A DNA stretch of 64,000 bases, from assembly GCA_036924085.1 (NCBI GenBank), contig JAVGWX010000004.1, positions 10,511,416 to 10,575,415 on the forward strand. Reading direction: 5' to 3'. Every line of letters begins with the position of its first letter. Position 1 is the stretch's first letter. Under the pieces are notes generated by a model, which was given only the letters and a program-made list of their open reading frames with translations, made no database searches and was not told where the DNA came from. This document shows positions 43,312 to 53,724 of the stretch, in pieces. The stretch is from Ariolimax columbianus. Taxonomy: Eukaryota > Mollusca > Gastropoda > Stylommatophora > Arionidae. The translations under genes and the position numbers were made by a program.

Positions 43312-43386
43312 TGCACAGACACGCACGCACACACACACGCGCGTATACACACGCATACACACACACACACACACATACATATATAT
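43312..43386. repeat. (CA)n-rich microsatellite
   Basis: ACACGCAC and ACACACAC runs ending in ATACATATATAT. Confidence 0.93.
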
Positions 43387-43387
43387 T

Positions 43388-43892
43388 GGTAGGTCGGGCC
43401 CCAGAGTTCTGTCTATTAGTAGGTCAGGCCCCATTGATAGGTTGGGCTCTAATGATAGGTCGGGCCCTATTGGTAGGTTGGGCTCCAAAGTTCTACCTAT
43501 TAGTAAGTTGGGCCCCATATTTCTACCTATTGGTATGTTGGGCCCCATAGTTCTACCTATTGGTAGGTTGGGCCCCATAGTTCTACCTATTATTGGTAGG
43601 TTGGGCCCTATTGTTCTGTCTATCGGTAGGTCGAGCCCTATTGGTAGGTCGGGCCCTATTGTTCTGTCTATCTGTAGGTCGAGCCCTATTGGTAGGTCGG
43701 GCCCTATTCGTAGGTTGGGCCCCATAATTCTACCTATTGGTAGGTTGGGCCCCATTGTTCTGTCTATCGGTAGGTAGCGTCCTATTAGTAGATCCAGCCC
43801 TATTTGTAAGTGGGGCCCTATTGGTAGGTTGGGCCCCATCGTTCTGTCTATCCGTAGGTTGGGCCCCCATCGTTCTGTCTATTGTAAGGCCG
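43388..43892. repeat. minisatellite with 18- and 30-36-bp units
   Basis: TTGGTAGGTTGGGCCCCATA and GTTCTACCTA make a longer unit; GGTAGGTCGGGCCCTATT makes a shorter one. The two are mixed irregularly. Long open frames on both strands are side effects. Confidence 0.94.
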
Positions 43893-44785
43893 AGCAACAA
43901 CAGAATGTTTTTTTATCAGTGAAAAATGTGAAACTGACTTCATGTTCTGTGAGACCACAGGTTTTTGCGTCAGGAATACCGACACTTTTTGTTGCGTTCA
44001 GTCAACTCTTTCGTCCGGTGTCTATTTTACAATGTTTAACTTAATCTGCTTGTTTTTATTAGTTCTTCAAACTGATTTCTGAGAAACACCTACCTTAAGA
44101 GTGATGGGAAAGATGTATTTGTGGACGTCCTTCTTGACGCTGGCCAAGCTTGTTTACAACATGGGAAAGATGTGTTTGTTTACAACATTGATGTTACCTT
44201 CGGTGAGCGAGGAGCTGTTTCCGAGAATGCAAAATATATATCCACTTGACCTAAATTCCATCCTTTGTTTGGAAACTGCTTAAGAGATGGTTTCTCACGC
44301 CCCTGTTTAGTTTGTCGATGAAATTTGATCGTTGTTTATTCGTTCTTTAGTGAACACCACTTTTCAGCAGACGATCGTCAATTGTTGTAGAGCCATATAG
44401 AGGGCATAACATTCTGAAATAAATATACATGTTGCTGGCACATAGATCAATGGAGATGTCTGCACAATTGACATGTTCTTTTGGGTTTATAAACAAAGTG
44501 CGAACTCAGAGCCAGTAACAGGCAATGCAATTCCTTATTAGAAAGTTTATTCAAATCCCAAAAATAGTGGAGCCGTTATGACAAGGGGAGATAACAAGAT
44601 AAATAAATTCTGTGGAAAAGCAATTTGCTGTTCCGGTTGAAAGATCAGGAAAAGTAGGGAAATGAGATACTTGGTAGGTTACAATAAACCATGGGCTACA
44701 GTTAAAGAACAGTCAGACAAATGTTTCGTTAACCCATAAGAGAGAATACAGAAAAATAAAACTTAAAGCTAGAAAATAAAAAACT
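43893..44785. other. unassigned spacer
   Basis: Holds a short duplication (GGGAAAGATGT...TTTGT...TTTACAAC) at about 44104-44190. No gene recognised. Confidence 0.45.
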
Positions 44786-45000
44786 ACATACATACATATG
44801 TATGTATATAGGTATATTGTATGTATGTATGTATGTTATGTAATGAATGTATATATGCGTGTATGTGTGTATGTATGTGTATATGCGTGTATGTGTTTGT
44901 GTGTGTGTGTGTGGGTGTGTGCGTGTGTATTTGAGTGCGTGCGTGCGTGCGTGTGTGTATGTGTGTATGTGTACCAGATCTTAGAGGTGTAGATTTATTA
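44786..45000. repeat. (TATG)n/(TGTG)n microsatellite
   Basis: TATG tetranucleotides grading into GTGT and GTGC. Confidence 0.95.
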
Positions 45001-45345
45001 GGGGTATGATGTGTGTGTGTGTGTGTGTGTGTGTAGGTGTATGCGTGTGTATTTGAGTGCGTGTGTATTTGAGTGCGTGTGTGTATGTGTACCAGATCTT
45101 AGAGGTGTAGATTTATTAGGGATATGATGTGTGTGTGTGTGTGTGTGTGTAACAGATCTTAGGGGTATAGATTTATTAGGGATATTATGTGTGTGTGTGT
45201 GTGTGTGTGTGTGGGTGTGTGTGTGCGTGTGTGTGTGTGTGTAACAGATCTTAGGGGTATAGATTTATTAGGGGTATGATGTGTGTGTGTGTGTGTGTGT
45301 AACAGATCTTAGGGGTATAGATTTATTAAGGATATGATTTTAGAC
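44970..45345. repeat. compound repeat: 45-bp unique block plus variable (TG)n, 5 copies
   Basis: CAGATCTTAGAGGTGTAGAT and TTATTAGGGGTATGATG recur at about 44974, 45092, 45152, 45245 and 45302, each followed by a TG run of different length. Confidence 0.95.
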
Positions 45346-45734
45346 ATGTTCTATTAAGGTTTGAAAGAGTGGGAGTAAATCATTGATAGGCAGTAGCCAT
45401 TCATTTTTTCTTAAAGAATTAAACTAAGATGTACTCAAATCCGGACATATGAATGTCAGAAATGCATTGCGTTGGTTTCCAAGGCACACATATGTTAAAC
45501 TACATAAGATGGACGTATTTTTGCATAACGCCTGTTACAGCGCGATCGGCAGTGACGCTTGGAACCAGACATGCTATTAACTGGTTTTTCTGAAATCTCG
45601 GGGTGAAAAAACTTAGGTCAGAAAACCAGCGTCGATAGCACACCACGTGATCTCGAAAAAAGCGGCTGATATAGATAGCTAGGAGAGACAAGAGGACAGA
45701 TCATTCCGGAGCATGCAACGGGGAGAAGAGGACA
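45346..45734. other. unassigned spacer
   Basis: No recognised content. Confidence 0.5.
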
Positions 45735-45850
45735 TAATTATCTCAAGAGTCAGCGTCTAAGCAGAATTATCTAAAGAATTAGCGTCTTACCAGAATTATC
45801 TCAAGAACGAGCGTCTAACAGAAGTATCTAAAAAATCCAAAACTCTAAAG
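45735..45850. repeat. 29-bp minisatellite, 4 copies
   Basis: Unit AATTATCTCAAGAGTCAGCG TCTAAGCAG, degenerate toward the end. Confidence 0.93.
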
Positions 45851-46255
45851 AGATAGTTGACTAGCACAGTGATCCGGCTCTTCGGCGATTACTACAAGAC
45901 ACCATCGACGAGGAGGACATGACCACGGACGAATCACCTGGGTTGTAGAACTGACACGAATCTTTCATTCTGTGGCAATCTACATAACGGTTCGTCTATC
46001 AAGTTACGGTTCGTCTATCAAGTTGTAGTTCATAATTACGATTCTTTTAGTTTAGTTTAGTTCATAATTTCTAACAGCCAGACAGGTTTTGTAGGGGGTG
46101 AAGATTGGGGAGTCAGTTATCAGCGTGTAGAAATAAAATTTCATTGTTGTGTTTTATTTTCAATGAGTGTTGTAGTTAATTTGTTTGAAGTGAAAATGTA
46201 GTTGGTGTAGACCCCTTGCACCATCTGCTACGGTAGGTCAGCCAGCTGGAACTGC
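45851..46255. other. unassigned spacer
   Basis: A 19-bp segment CGGTTCGTCTATCAAGTTA is duplicated at 45988-46026. Otherwise nothing recognised. Confidence 0.5.
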
Positions 46256-46516
46256 TACGTATGTATGTGTGTGTGTGTATGTGTGTGTGTGTGTGTATGT
46301 ATGTTGGTATGTATGTATGTATGTATGTGTGTGTATGTATGTATGTATGTGTGTGTATGTATGTATGTATGTATGTATGTATGTATGTATGTATGTAGGT
46401 ATGTATGTATGTATGTGTGTATGTGTGTGTATGTGTGTATGTGTGTGTATGTGTGTATGTATATATGTAAGTATGTATGTATGTGTGTGTGTATTTATGT
46501 ATGTATGTATGTATGT
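46256..46516. repeat. (TATG)n/(TGTG)n microsatellite
   Basis: Continuous TATG/TGTG tetranucleotides that resume at 46748 beyond a SINE. Confidence 0.97.
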
Positions 46517-46747
46517 ATCTTCGCATCTGAGTGGTCATGGGTTCATTCCCCAGTTGAGGCGGTAATGTTTTTTTAAGACCGCAATGGCTCCCGGGTCGAC
46601 CCAGCCTTAAATGGGTACCGGTTCAGTCCGGGAAGTAAAAGCGGCTAGGGAGAGGAGATGGCCCTCATGTAGCCGAGCCTTTGAAATGTGAGATCGCTAA
46701 CACCTCACACCCCTACGGCAGTAATGCTATGGGATACTTTACTTTAA
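46517..46747 (+). mobile_element. SINE inserted in a (TATG)n tract
   Basis: GGGTTCATTCCCC fits a diverged B box near the 5' end. The body contains CTTAAATGGGTACCGGTTCA, GTCCGGGAAGTAAAAGCGGC and TAGGGAGAGGAGATGGCC, a layout I associate with common mollusc SINEs, and the 3' end ATACTTTACTTTAA is a short simple tail. TATG repeats on both sides show insertion into an existing microsatellite. Confidence 0.65.
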
Positions 46748-47046
46748 GTATGTGTGTGTGTATGTGTGTATGTATGTATGTATATATGTAAGTATGTCTA
46801 TGTATGTATGTATATGTGTATGTGTGTATGTATGTATGTATCTGTGTATGTATGCATGTGTGTATGTGTGTATGCATGTAATTATGTATGTATGTATGTG
46901 TGTGTATTTATGTTTGTTTGCATGTATGTGTGTGTATGTATGTTTGTTTGCATGTATGTGTGTGTCTGTGCGTGTGTCTGTTTGTTTGTTTGTATGTCTG
47001 TCTTAGTGTGTGTGTGTGTGTGTGTGTATGTGTGTATGTATATATA
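46748..47046. repeat. (TATG)n/(TGTT)n microsatellite
   Basis: Continuation of the tract interrupted by the SINE, with GTTTGTTTG and GTGTGTCTG variants. Confidence 0.96.
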
Positions 47047-47215
47047 TTGTTGTAGCTGTTGAATTCCCACACAGAGTAAGTTTACTCTTTTGTGTGCCCT
47101 GAAAAGGGCATTGTGGCGGATTGTAGTAGCTTTCCTTTCATCCCGAGTGCGCTGATAAAGGTAAACCATGGTCCTCCTGGCGGTTGTGTTATTCCTGGCT
47201 TCATCTACGTGACCC
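47047..47215 (-). mobile_element. dispersed repeat R1, copy 2
   Basis: Matches 15203-15360: GTAGCTTTCCTTTCATCCCG, GCGCTGATAAAGGTAAACC and GGTCCTCCTGGCGGTTGTG in order. Preceded by TTGTTGTAGCTGTTG, the counterpart of the (GTT)n at copy 1. Confidence 0.65.
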
Positions 47216-47284
47216 TATACATGAACACCCAAATGTGTTTGACGAAAGCTTGCTGTAATAGGTAACTGCAAGTGTGTTACTATG

Positions 47285-47985
47285 CTTCTTGTGAAGACTA
47301 TAAGAGGCAAGAGGAAGAAGGGAGGAAGAAGGAAGACGCTGAAAAAAGAAAGAAGAAGAAGGTTGAGGAAGAAGAAGAAAAAGGAGGAGGCTGAGGAAGA
47401 AGAAAAAGGGAGAAGAGGAGGCAGAAGAAGAAGAAGAGCAAATAAAAAAAATAAAAGGGAAGAAGAAGACGAAGAGAAGAAGAAGAAAGGAGTAGAAGAA
47501 AGAAGAAAAAAAAAGAAGGAAGAGGAGGAGAAAGAAAAAGAAGAAGAAAAAGAAAGAAAAAGAAGAAATTAAAAAAGGGAAGAGGAAAACGTAGAGAAGA
47601 AGAAAGAAGAAAAGAAGAAGAAGGATGAGGAAAAAAAGAAGAAAAAGAAGAGGAAAAAGAAAAAAGAAGAAGAAGTATGAGGACGAAGAAAATAAACAGA
47701 AGAAAATGAAGAAGAAGACGAAGATAAGAAAAAGGAAGAAGAAGAAGAAGAAGAGGAATAAAAATGAAGAAGAGGAAGAGGAAAAAGAAAGAAGAAGACG
47801 AAGATGAAGAAGTGATATGAGTTGAAAAAAGAAGAGAAATAAAAAAAAGAAGAAGAAGAAGAAGAAGAAGAAGAAGAAGAAGAAGAAGAAGAAGAAGAAG
47901 AAGAAGAAGAAGAAGAAGAAGAAAAAGAAGAAGAATAAGAGGAGAAATAAAAAATAATAAGAAGAAGAAGATTAAAAACGCAATA
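47285..47985. repeat. 700-bp polypurine (GAA)n/(GGA)n tract
   Basis: Almost uninterrupted A and G on the plus strand, including a perfect (AAG)n run at about 47848-47920. High-scoring lysine/glutamate/arginine open frames here are artefacts. Confidence 0.97.
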
Positions 47986-48446
47986 ATTTGTTTAGAACTT
48001 TGGAAGACCAGTATGAACTGTATGAACTAAAAATTCTGTCCGCCTGTTTGGTCTAATTCAACTGTATCTTGTCCTGATATTCGTAAACGCGTCGGCTCAA
48101 ATATTAAACAGGAAAACTGTATTGGAATTTATCAAAAATAAGGGGTAGACTTTCTAACACCTCTTCATTTCAATTTTTATTTTTAAATTTTCAACCCGAG
48201 CAGTATCCGTTAATAGATTCCTAACCCGTTTACAAATACATTTTGCTTTTTTGTTTAACATTCTGTGTGCTCTTTATCATTTTGTTTGTTGTTTTTGTGT
48301 GTATGTATTGTTATAGCCTATCCTTCTCATGTTGGAATGAAAACCAATTAGAAAGTATTGGATGACAAATAAAAATGTCTTCGTGAGCCTGGGTTTAAAC
48401 AAACAAAAATAATTTACAAACGAAATTAGAGACAAGCAGGTCCGAT
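47986..48446. other. unassigned AT-rich spacer
   Basis: Carries AAATAAAAATG near 48367 but no gene evidence. Confidence 0.45.
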
Positions 48447-48556
48447 GTTATGATAACATTACAAGGCAAAACACCTTATGGAGAACGAAACAGTCAGAAA
48501 CGATGTTTTGATCATATTACAAGACAAAACACCTTATGGAGAACTAAACAGGCAGG
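48447..48556. repeat. about 60-bp direct duplication
   Basis: ATTACAAGGCAAAACACCTT and ATGGAGAACGAAACAG recur once with small changes. Confidence 0.9.
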
Positions 48557-48603
48557 ACATACAACATGGAAACGTGCAGGAGAAATTTGTTGTCATGGAG
48601 GGT

Positions 48604-48632
48604 GGGGGGGGGGGGGGGGGGGTGGGGGTGGA
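48604..48632. repeat. (G)n homopolymer
   Basis: Uninterrupted G run of about 20 followed by TGGGGGTGG. Could form G-quadruplexes and is a likely sequencing-error site. Confidence 0.95.
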
Positions 48633-48654
48633 AGGAGATTGTCAGATTACTACA

Positions 48655-49020
48655 TCATGTGGGATCAAGATGCTGAGTAGCGCATGAGCTGCAGTGGTCA
48701 GCGACCCATAGCTGACTGCTAGCGTCAGGGCCAGCGAATCAGAGCTGCCAAGACCCTTCTACACCTCCAAGTGGTGATCCTGGATAACAGTCTGCAGCAA
48801 GGCAGACTGACTAAGGAGAAGGGATCGAAGAGGGAATGCTAACCCGGTACTCAAAAAATGCTTACTGAAGTCGGACATGTTGGACCAAAAGGTGCAAATA
48901 TCGCAGTCAAGCTGTAAACTACGACACAACGCATTCCGTCCTCTGGACTATATTCAGCTACTTAAGCCCTTTCAGGGTTTCGTAGTGGGAGATTGAGAAC
49001 GAAGGCAGAAGAAGAAGAAG
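48655..49020 (+). mobile_element. dispersed repeat R2, copy 1
   Basis: Family defined by three copies in the window. Landmarks in order: GCGCATGAGCTGCAGTGGTC, CAGAGCTGCCAAGACCCTTC, CTAACCCGGTACTCAAAAAA, GCAAATATCGCAGTCAAGCT, ACTACGACACAACGCATTCC, CTTAAGCCCTTTCAGG, then GTTTCGTAGTGGGAGATTGA and a (GAA)n tail ending at about 49020. All copies encode a conserved stretch with KVQISQSSCKLRHNAFR and LLKPFQ. The tail suggests a LINE 3' end, but the protein family is not recognised. Confidence 0.8.
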
Positions 49021-49194
49021 ACAACATCATGCAAAAGACAGGGGACGCTGGAGATCAAGTGCAGTCTGCCTTCGTTGTGGAGATGACAATTTCTATTATC
49101 TGAGACTGCCTAAATCGGTTTATTGAAGTTTTTAGAAGACTGGAATTCAAATATCTCTTTATTTCTCCTGCCCCCACGCCCTTCGCTCATCTCA
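49021..49194. other. spacer between R2 copies
   Basis: Nothing recognised except GTGGAGATGACA-type sequence; it separates two R2 copies in opposite orientation. Confidence 0.5.
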
Positions 49195-49745
49195 ATCTCC
49201 CGCTATCAAACCCTGAACGTTCTCAATCTCCCGCTAACAAACCCTGAACGTTCTCAATCTCCCGCCACCAAACCCTGAACATTCTCAATCTCCCGCCACC
49301 AAACCCTGAACGTTCTCAATCTCCCGCTAACAAACACTGAACGTTCTCAATCTCCCGTTAACAAACCCTGAACGTTCTCAATCTCCCGCCATCAAACCCT
49401 GAACGTTCTCAATCTCCCGCCACCAAACCCTGAACGTTCTCAATCTCCCGCCACCAAACCCTGAACGTTCTCAATCTCCCGCCACCAAACCCTGAACGTT
49501 CTCAATCTCCCACTAACAAGCACTGAACGTTCTCAATCTCTCGCCACCAAACCCTGAACGTTCTCAATCTCCCGCCATCAAACCTTGAACGTTCTCAATC
49601 TCCCGCCACCAAACCCTGAACGTTCTCAATCTCCCGCCACCAAACCCTGAACGTTCTCAATCTCCCGCCACCAAACCCTGAACGTTCTCAATCTCTCGCC
49701 ACCAAACCCTGAACGTTCTCAATCTCCCGCTAACAAACCCTGAAA
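49195..49745 (-). repeat. 31-bp minisatellite derived from the R2 3' end, about 18 copies
   Basis: Minus-strand unit CAGGGTTTGGTGGCGGGAGA TTGAGAACGTT. A single copy of this unit is present in R2 copy 1 at 48976-49007 (CAGGGTTTCGTAGTGGGAGA TTGAGAACGAA). The array is continuous with R2 copy 2 and occupies the corresponding position near its 3' end; the far end (AGATTGAGATGAGCGAAGGG) matches the R2 sequence after the unit. Confidence 0.95.
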
Positions 49746-49751
49746 AGGACT

Positions 49752-50040
49752 TTGCAAATAGCAGGATGTAGTCCAGAAAACGGAATGCGTTGTGTCATAG
49801 TTTACAGCTCGACTGCGATATCTGCACCTTTTGGTCGAACACATCCGAATTCAACAATCATTTCGAGGCACCGGGTTAGCCTTGCATCTACGATCCCTTC
49901 TCCTTGGCTAGTCTGATCTGCTGCTGTCTCTTATCCAGGATCATCGCTTGGGGGTGTAGAAGGGTCTTGGCAGGTCTGGTTCTCTGGTTCTAACGCTTTC
50001 AGTCAGTTACGGATCGCTCAAATTCTGATCAGCATCTTGA
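49752..50040 (-). mobile_element. dispersed repeat R2, copy 2
   Basis: Reverse-oriented copy with GGAATGCGTTGTGTCATAGT, CTGCGATATCTGCACCTTTT, GGTGTAGAAGGGTCTTGGCA. More diverged than copies 1 and 3. Its 3' side is expanded into the 31-bp array. Confidence 0.85.
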
Positions 50041-50052
50041 TTCTTAATTAGA

Positions 50053-50250
50053 AGAACGGCTGACCAACAGAAAGTCAGCACCAACTTCACCATTGTTGTG
50101 CTTGACCAGCAAGAAGTCAGCACCAACGTTAGCTTTGTTGTGGTTGTTGACCAACGGAATGTCCGCACCAACTTCACCATTGTTGTGGCTGACCAGCAGG
50201 AAGTCAGCACCAACGTTAGCTTTGTTGTAGTTTATCAATAGAAAGTCTAC
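50053..50250. repeat. dimeric tandem repeat, about 4 half-units
   Basis: GAAAGTCAGCACCAACTTCA, CCATTGTTGTG and CACCAACGTTAGCTTTGTTG alternate with GACCAGC/GACCAAC spacers, period about 57-60 bp per half-unit. Confidence 0.9.
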
Positions 50251-50267
50251 AATAAATGTGAGGTCCC

Positions 50268-50765
50268 ACAGTCAGTTCGTGTCTTCCAACCCCCACCTGA
50301 GATTGTCCTGTCATAGCTCATGTCTTCCAACCCCCACGTGAGATTGCCCTGTCATATCATTGTTCATGTCTTCCAACCCCCACCTGAGATTGCCCTGTCA
50401 TATCATTGTTCATGTCTTCCAACCCCCACCTGAGATTGCCCTGTCATATCATTGTTCATGTCTTCCAACCCCCACCTGAGATTGCCCTGTCATAGCTCAT
50501 GTCTTCCAACCCCCACCTGAGATTGCCCTGTCATATCATTGTTCATGTCTTCCAACCCCCACCTGAGATTGCCCTGTCATATCATTGTTCATGTCTTCCA
50601 ACCCCCACCTGAGATTTCCCTGTCATATCATTGTTCATGTCTTCCAACCCCCACCTGAGATTGCCCTGTCATAGCTCATGTCTTCCAACCCCCACCTGAG
50701 ATTGCCCTGTCATATCATTGTTCATGTCTTCCAACCCCCACCTGAGATTGCCCTACCATATCCAT
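50268..50765. repeat. 46-bp minisatellite with a 179-bp higher-order period
   Basis: Unit TCATGTCTTCCAACCCCCAC CTGAGATTGCCCTGTCATAT CATTGT. Every fourth unit is about 41 bp, ending CATAGC; these short units occur at 50312, 50491 and 50670, exactly 179 bp apart. Confidence 0.96.
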
Positions 50766-51128
50766 GCAAACAAAGACTTCATCTTCCAAAATGATAAAAG
50801 GACTGTAGCATAATCGCCTTACTTAGCCAACACACTCCACACATTTTGCAACTTTAATTTTTTTAAAGAGCAAGCAATTTTCCATCCAAGTGAATAAAGC
50901 ATCAACTCCGTATGCAAAATTCGGCGAACTCAGCAGTCGCTGACCAGCGAGATAAGTTAGCTCAATGGCTTTTATCAGACCTCTTTACTTGAAGGACAAC
51001 ATTTGGACATTCGTTGAAGTAGTCTCGATCGGAATATGGATTAGGGTGCTTTGCAGTTTTTCACTGACAATAAATTTTTCCTGAATAATCTTGTCAGTTT
51101 CAGTATTCCGCTTGTGGAAAAGCATATG
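50766..51128. other. unassigned spacer
   Basis: AT-rich, nothing recognised before the LINE fragment. Confidence 0.45.
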
Positions 51129-52095
51129 AGGAGAGTTCAAGACCACTAGCGGAGTAAGACAGGGGGACATTCTATCACCATACCTTTTCATACTCCTCAT
51201 GGATAAAGTCATCAAAGCCTGCAAGGAACGGACAAAAAAGTATGAAGTAGGGTACTGGAAGATGAGATCAAGTTACATATCGGAACTAGCATTTGCAGAC
51301 GATGTGGCCCTGATCACGAAAACCGAAGCACATCTCCAGATCAACTTGCAGGTCTGGGAAGAAGAGTTGAAGAGAGGAATGCACATCAGCAACTCCAAAA
51401 CAAAAACCATTGTGATCGCCAGAGATGAAAAGAGACATCAGATAACCCTGGGAACACGAGCACTGGAGCAGGTCAGCAACTTCAAATATCTAGGAGTGGT
51501 AATAGACAGCAGGGGAGGAATCAAATAGGAGTTAACTGCACGAAGGGCAGCAGCAGGTAGACTGTTCCATGCAATAAACAGAGGTTTCCTCAGTAGAAGA
51601 GAAATAAGCAGGAAAACAAAGATGGATGTATACCGCTCGACCTATGTACCTGTCCTGACATATGGATGTGAGTCATGGGCAATGACTACAGCCCAAGAAA
51701 GGCAATTACAAACTTCAGAAATGAGGTACCTAAGAAAGGCGGTTCAGGTGACGAAAAGGGATAAGATCCGTAACCAGACAATACGTAGCAATCTTGAAGT
51801 TCAACCCCTGCAGACACGAGTGGAGCAGTCCCAAACTACAGTGGTTTGGCCATATCTGTAGAATGGAAGAAGATCGGATACCAAAGCGGTCATGAGAGAT
51901 CAAAAGTCAAGGACGCAGACCCCGAGGACGTCCCAAAGTACGTTGGGAAGACAACATACGACAGTCCCTAAGTGATAGAGGGCTGGATTGGAAAGAGGCC
52001 AGGAAAAAGACGGCGGATAGAGCAGTATGGCGTTCTCTTTGGCAAACCTCTACACCTCACGGTAGAAGAGGAGCGACTAAGTAAGTAAGTAAGGA
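51129..52095 (+). pseudogene. RTE-like LINE, RT core to 3' end
   Basis: The plus strand opens with FKTTSGVRQGDILSPYLFIL and continues MDKVIKACKERTKKYEVGYW, ISELAFADDVALITKTEAHL (catalytic FADD), NSKTKTIVIARDEKRHQITL, VSNFKYLGVVIDSRGGIK and a TAG at 51525. Beyond it, in the same frame, come ARRAAAGRLFHAINRGFLSR, KMDVYRSTYVPVLTYGCESW and MRYLRKAVQVTKRDKIRNQT; then a shift and WFGHICRMEEDRIPKRS, GRRPRGRPKVRWEDNIRQSL. The 3' end is a (TAAG)n tail at about 52078-52095. The endonuclease and the first RT blocks are missing, as is usual for 5'-truncated inserts. It is the longest and least damaged RTE-like fragment in the window outside the duplicated block. Confidence 0.9.
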
Positions 52096-52284
52096 AAAGC
52101 AAATGATGAACAGATATACTATTTTCAATTTGTTTGTATCTTATCTTTTCTCTGTTTACATGTGAAACCAGATACATGATATTACTCATAAAATACATTT
52201 GTGGGTTGAATTCTTTCACAGCGGAAACAAATTTAAACAAATTAAAAGAAAAGAAGTTTACATTATGCATGGCAACTATGTAAT
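52096..52284. other. short AT-rich spacer
   Basis: Nothing recognised. Confidence 0.5.
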
Positions 52285-52500
52285 CATCCGTTCACACCTT
52301 TTGAAATACTCGACACTGAGTGTTCACACCTTTTGAAATATTCGACACTGAGTGTTCACACCTTTTGAAATATTCGACACTGAGTGTTCACACCTTTTGA
52401 AATACTCGACACTGACTGTTCACACCTTTTGAAATATTCGAAACTGACTGTTCTCACATTTGGAAATACTCGACACTGAGTGTTCACACCTTTTGAAAAG
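52285..52500. repeat. 32-bp minisatellite, 6-7 copies
   Basis: Unit GTTCACACCTTTTGAAATAC TCGACACTGAGT. Confidence 0.96.
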
Positions 52501-52689
52501 GTGAAAATAATGATCATGACATATTCCTATGTGGATATGTTCCGTTTTTTTACTATTCCAATACTAACGCCTTAGATATGACTTGACCAGAATATCGTGT
52601 TATGTCTCTCGCTGACCCGCAGACACACATCCTATCTGCACGTGTCACACTTTGGGGTCGTCGATATAGGACAAAATGTAATGAGAGGA

Positions 52690-52850
52690 GAGGGGAACCT
52701 ACGTTCAACCTACGCTCTAGTTCATGTTTCCGGTAACTGACCCGATGTTCAACCTATGCTTTAGTTGTCTCTTACGAAATGCCTGGCAGGTTACAGTATC
52801 ACTTTTATTCGCCCCCCCCCCTCCCTTTTGGAGCCCCGGTAATACATGTG
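52690..52850. mobile_element. dispersed repeat R3 fragment (weak)
   Basis: TTAGTTGTCTCTTACGAAATGC resembles TTAGTCGTCTCTTACGACATGC at 59119-59140. GTTCAACCTACGCTCTAGTT is duplicated locally, and a C run lies at 52813-52823. Confidence 0.4.
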
Positions 52851-53029
52851 TGATAGATGGTGATAATACACTAAGTTGTTGGACAGGCGTATTGAGGACT
52901 ACCATTAGATAAGGTAAGGAACATTCTTCTGTGTGGTCAGTGAAAGGTAAGCGAGCAGAAGGATTGACATTCGTCGTTTCAAAACATTATTTGAAGAAAA
53001 ATCATGATCGCCTCTGCTAACCAACTCTT

Positions 53030-53247
53030 TTGAGACAAACAGATAGACAGACAGACATACAGATTGACATACAGACAGGCAGGCAGGCAGACAGATAGAC
53101 AGGCAGACAAGCGGGCAGGCAGACAGACAGATAGACAGACAGACATACAGATAGACATACAGACAGGCAGGCAGGCAGACAGGTAGGCAGGCAGACAGAC
53201 AGACGGGCAGGCAGACAGACAGCTAGACAGGCAGACAAGCGGGCAGG
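53030..53247. repeat. (CAGA)n/(GGCA)n microsatellite
   Basis: Tetranucleotides AGAC, ACAT, AGGC in mixed order; a block of about 105 bp is partly repeated (53050-53110 and 53145-53250). Confidence 0.95.
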
Positions 53248-53412
<165 letters not shown>

Positions 53413-53724
53413 GAATGGATGGGCGGATGTATGTATGGATGGTTGAAAAGATGGAATTTTGAACGGATGGATGTGTGATGGAGTGTAACAGACCTCACTG
53501 TTTGCCCTAGCCGCTATTCTAACTCAGAACATTCTCACACTCATCCACATCATCATGACCACACACTTCAAATAATATAGCACACGTCAGATGGCCTATT
53601 TATTATATAATATTCATATCATAAAAATGAGTAGTGGAATTACAAACACAATTCAATACATATCATCTTAACTAATTATTCCTATGTTAGATATAAGTTA
53701 ATATAAATATTAAATAAAGCGGAA
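53413..53724. other. unassigned AT-rich spacer
   Basis: Upstream of the candidate gene; AT-rich with TATTTATTATATAATATT but no defined promoter. Confidence 0.4.

Noticed and set aside
43288..43839. 183-codon minus frame with periodic GPNLPIG-like residues
   Set aside because: Periodicity equals the minisatellite unit; both strands are open, which argues against coding.
46517..46747. A functional tRNA gene
   Set aside because: Only B-box similarity is present. There is no cloverleaf, and the sequence continues into a SINE body. The B boxes at 7130, 28690 and 56440 were rejected as tRNA genes for the same reason.
47282..47807. Long lysine/glutamate/arginine-rich plus-strand frames
   Set aside because: Produced entirely by a 700-bp polypurine tract.
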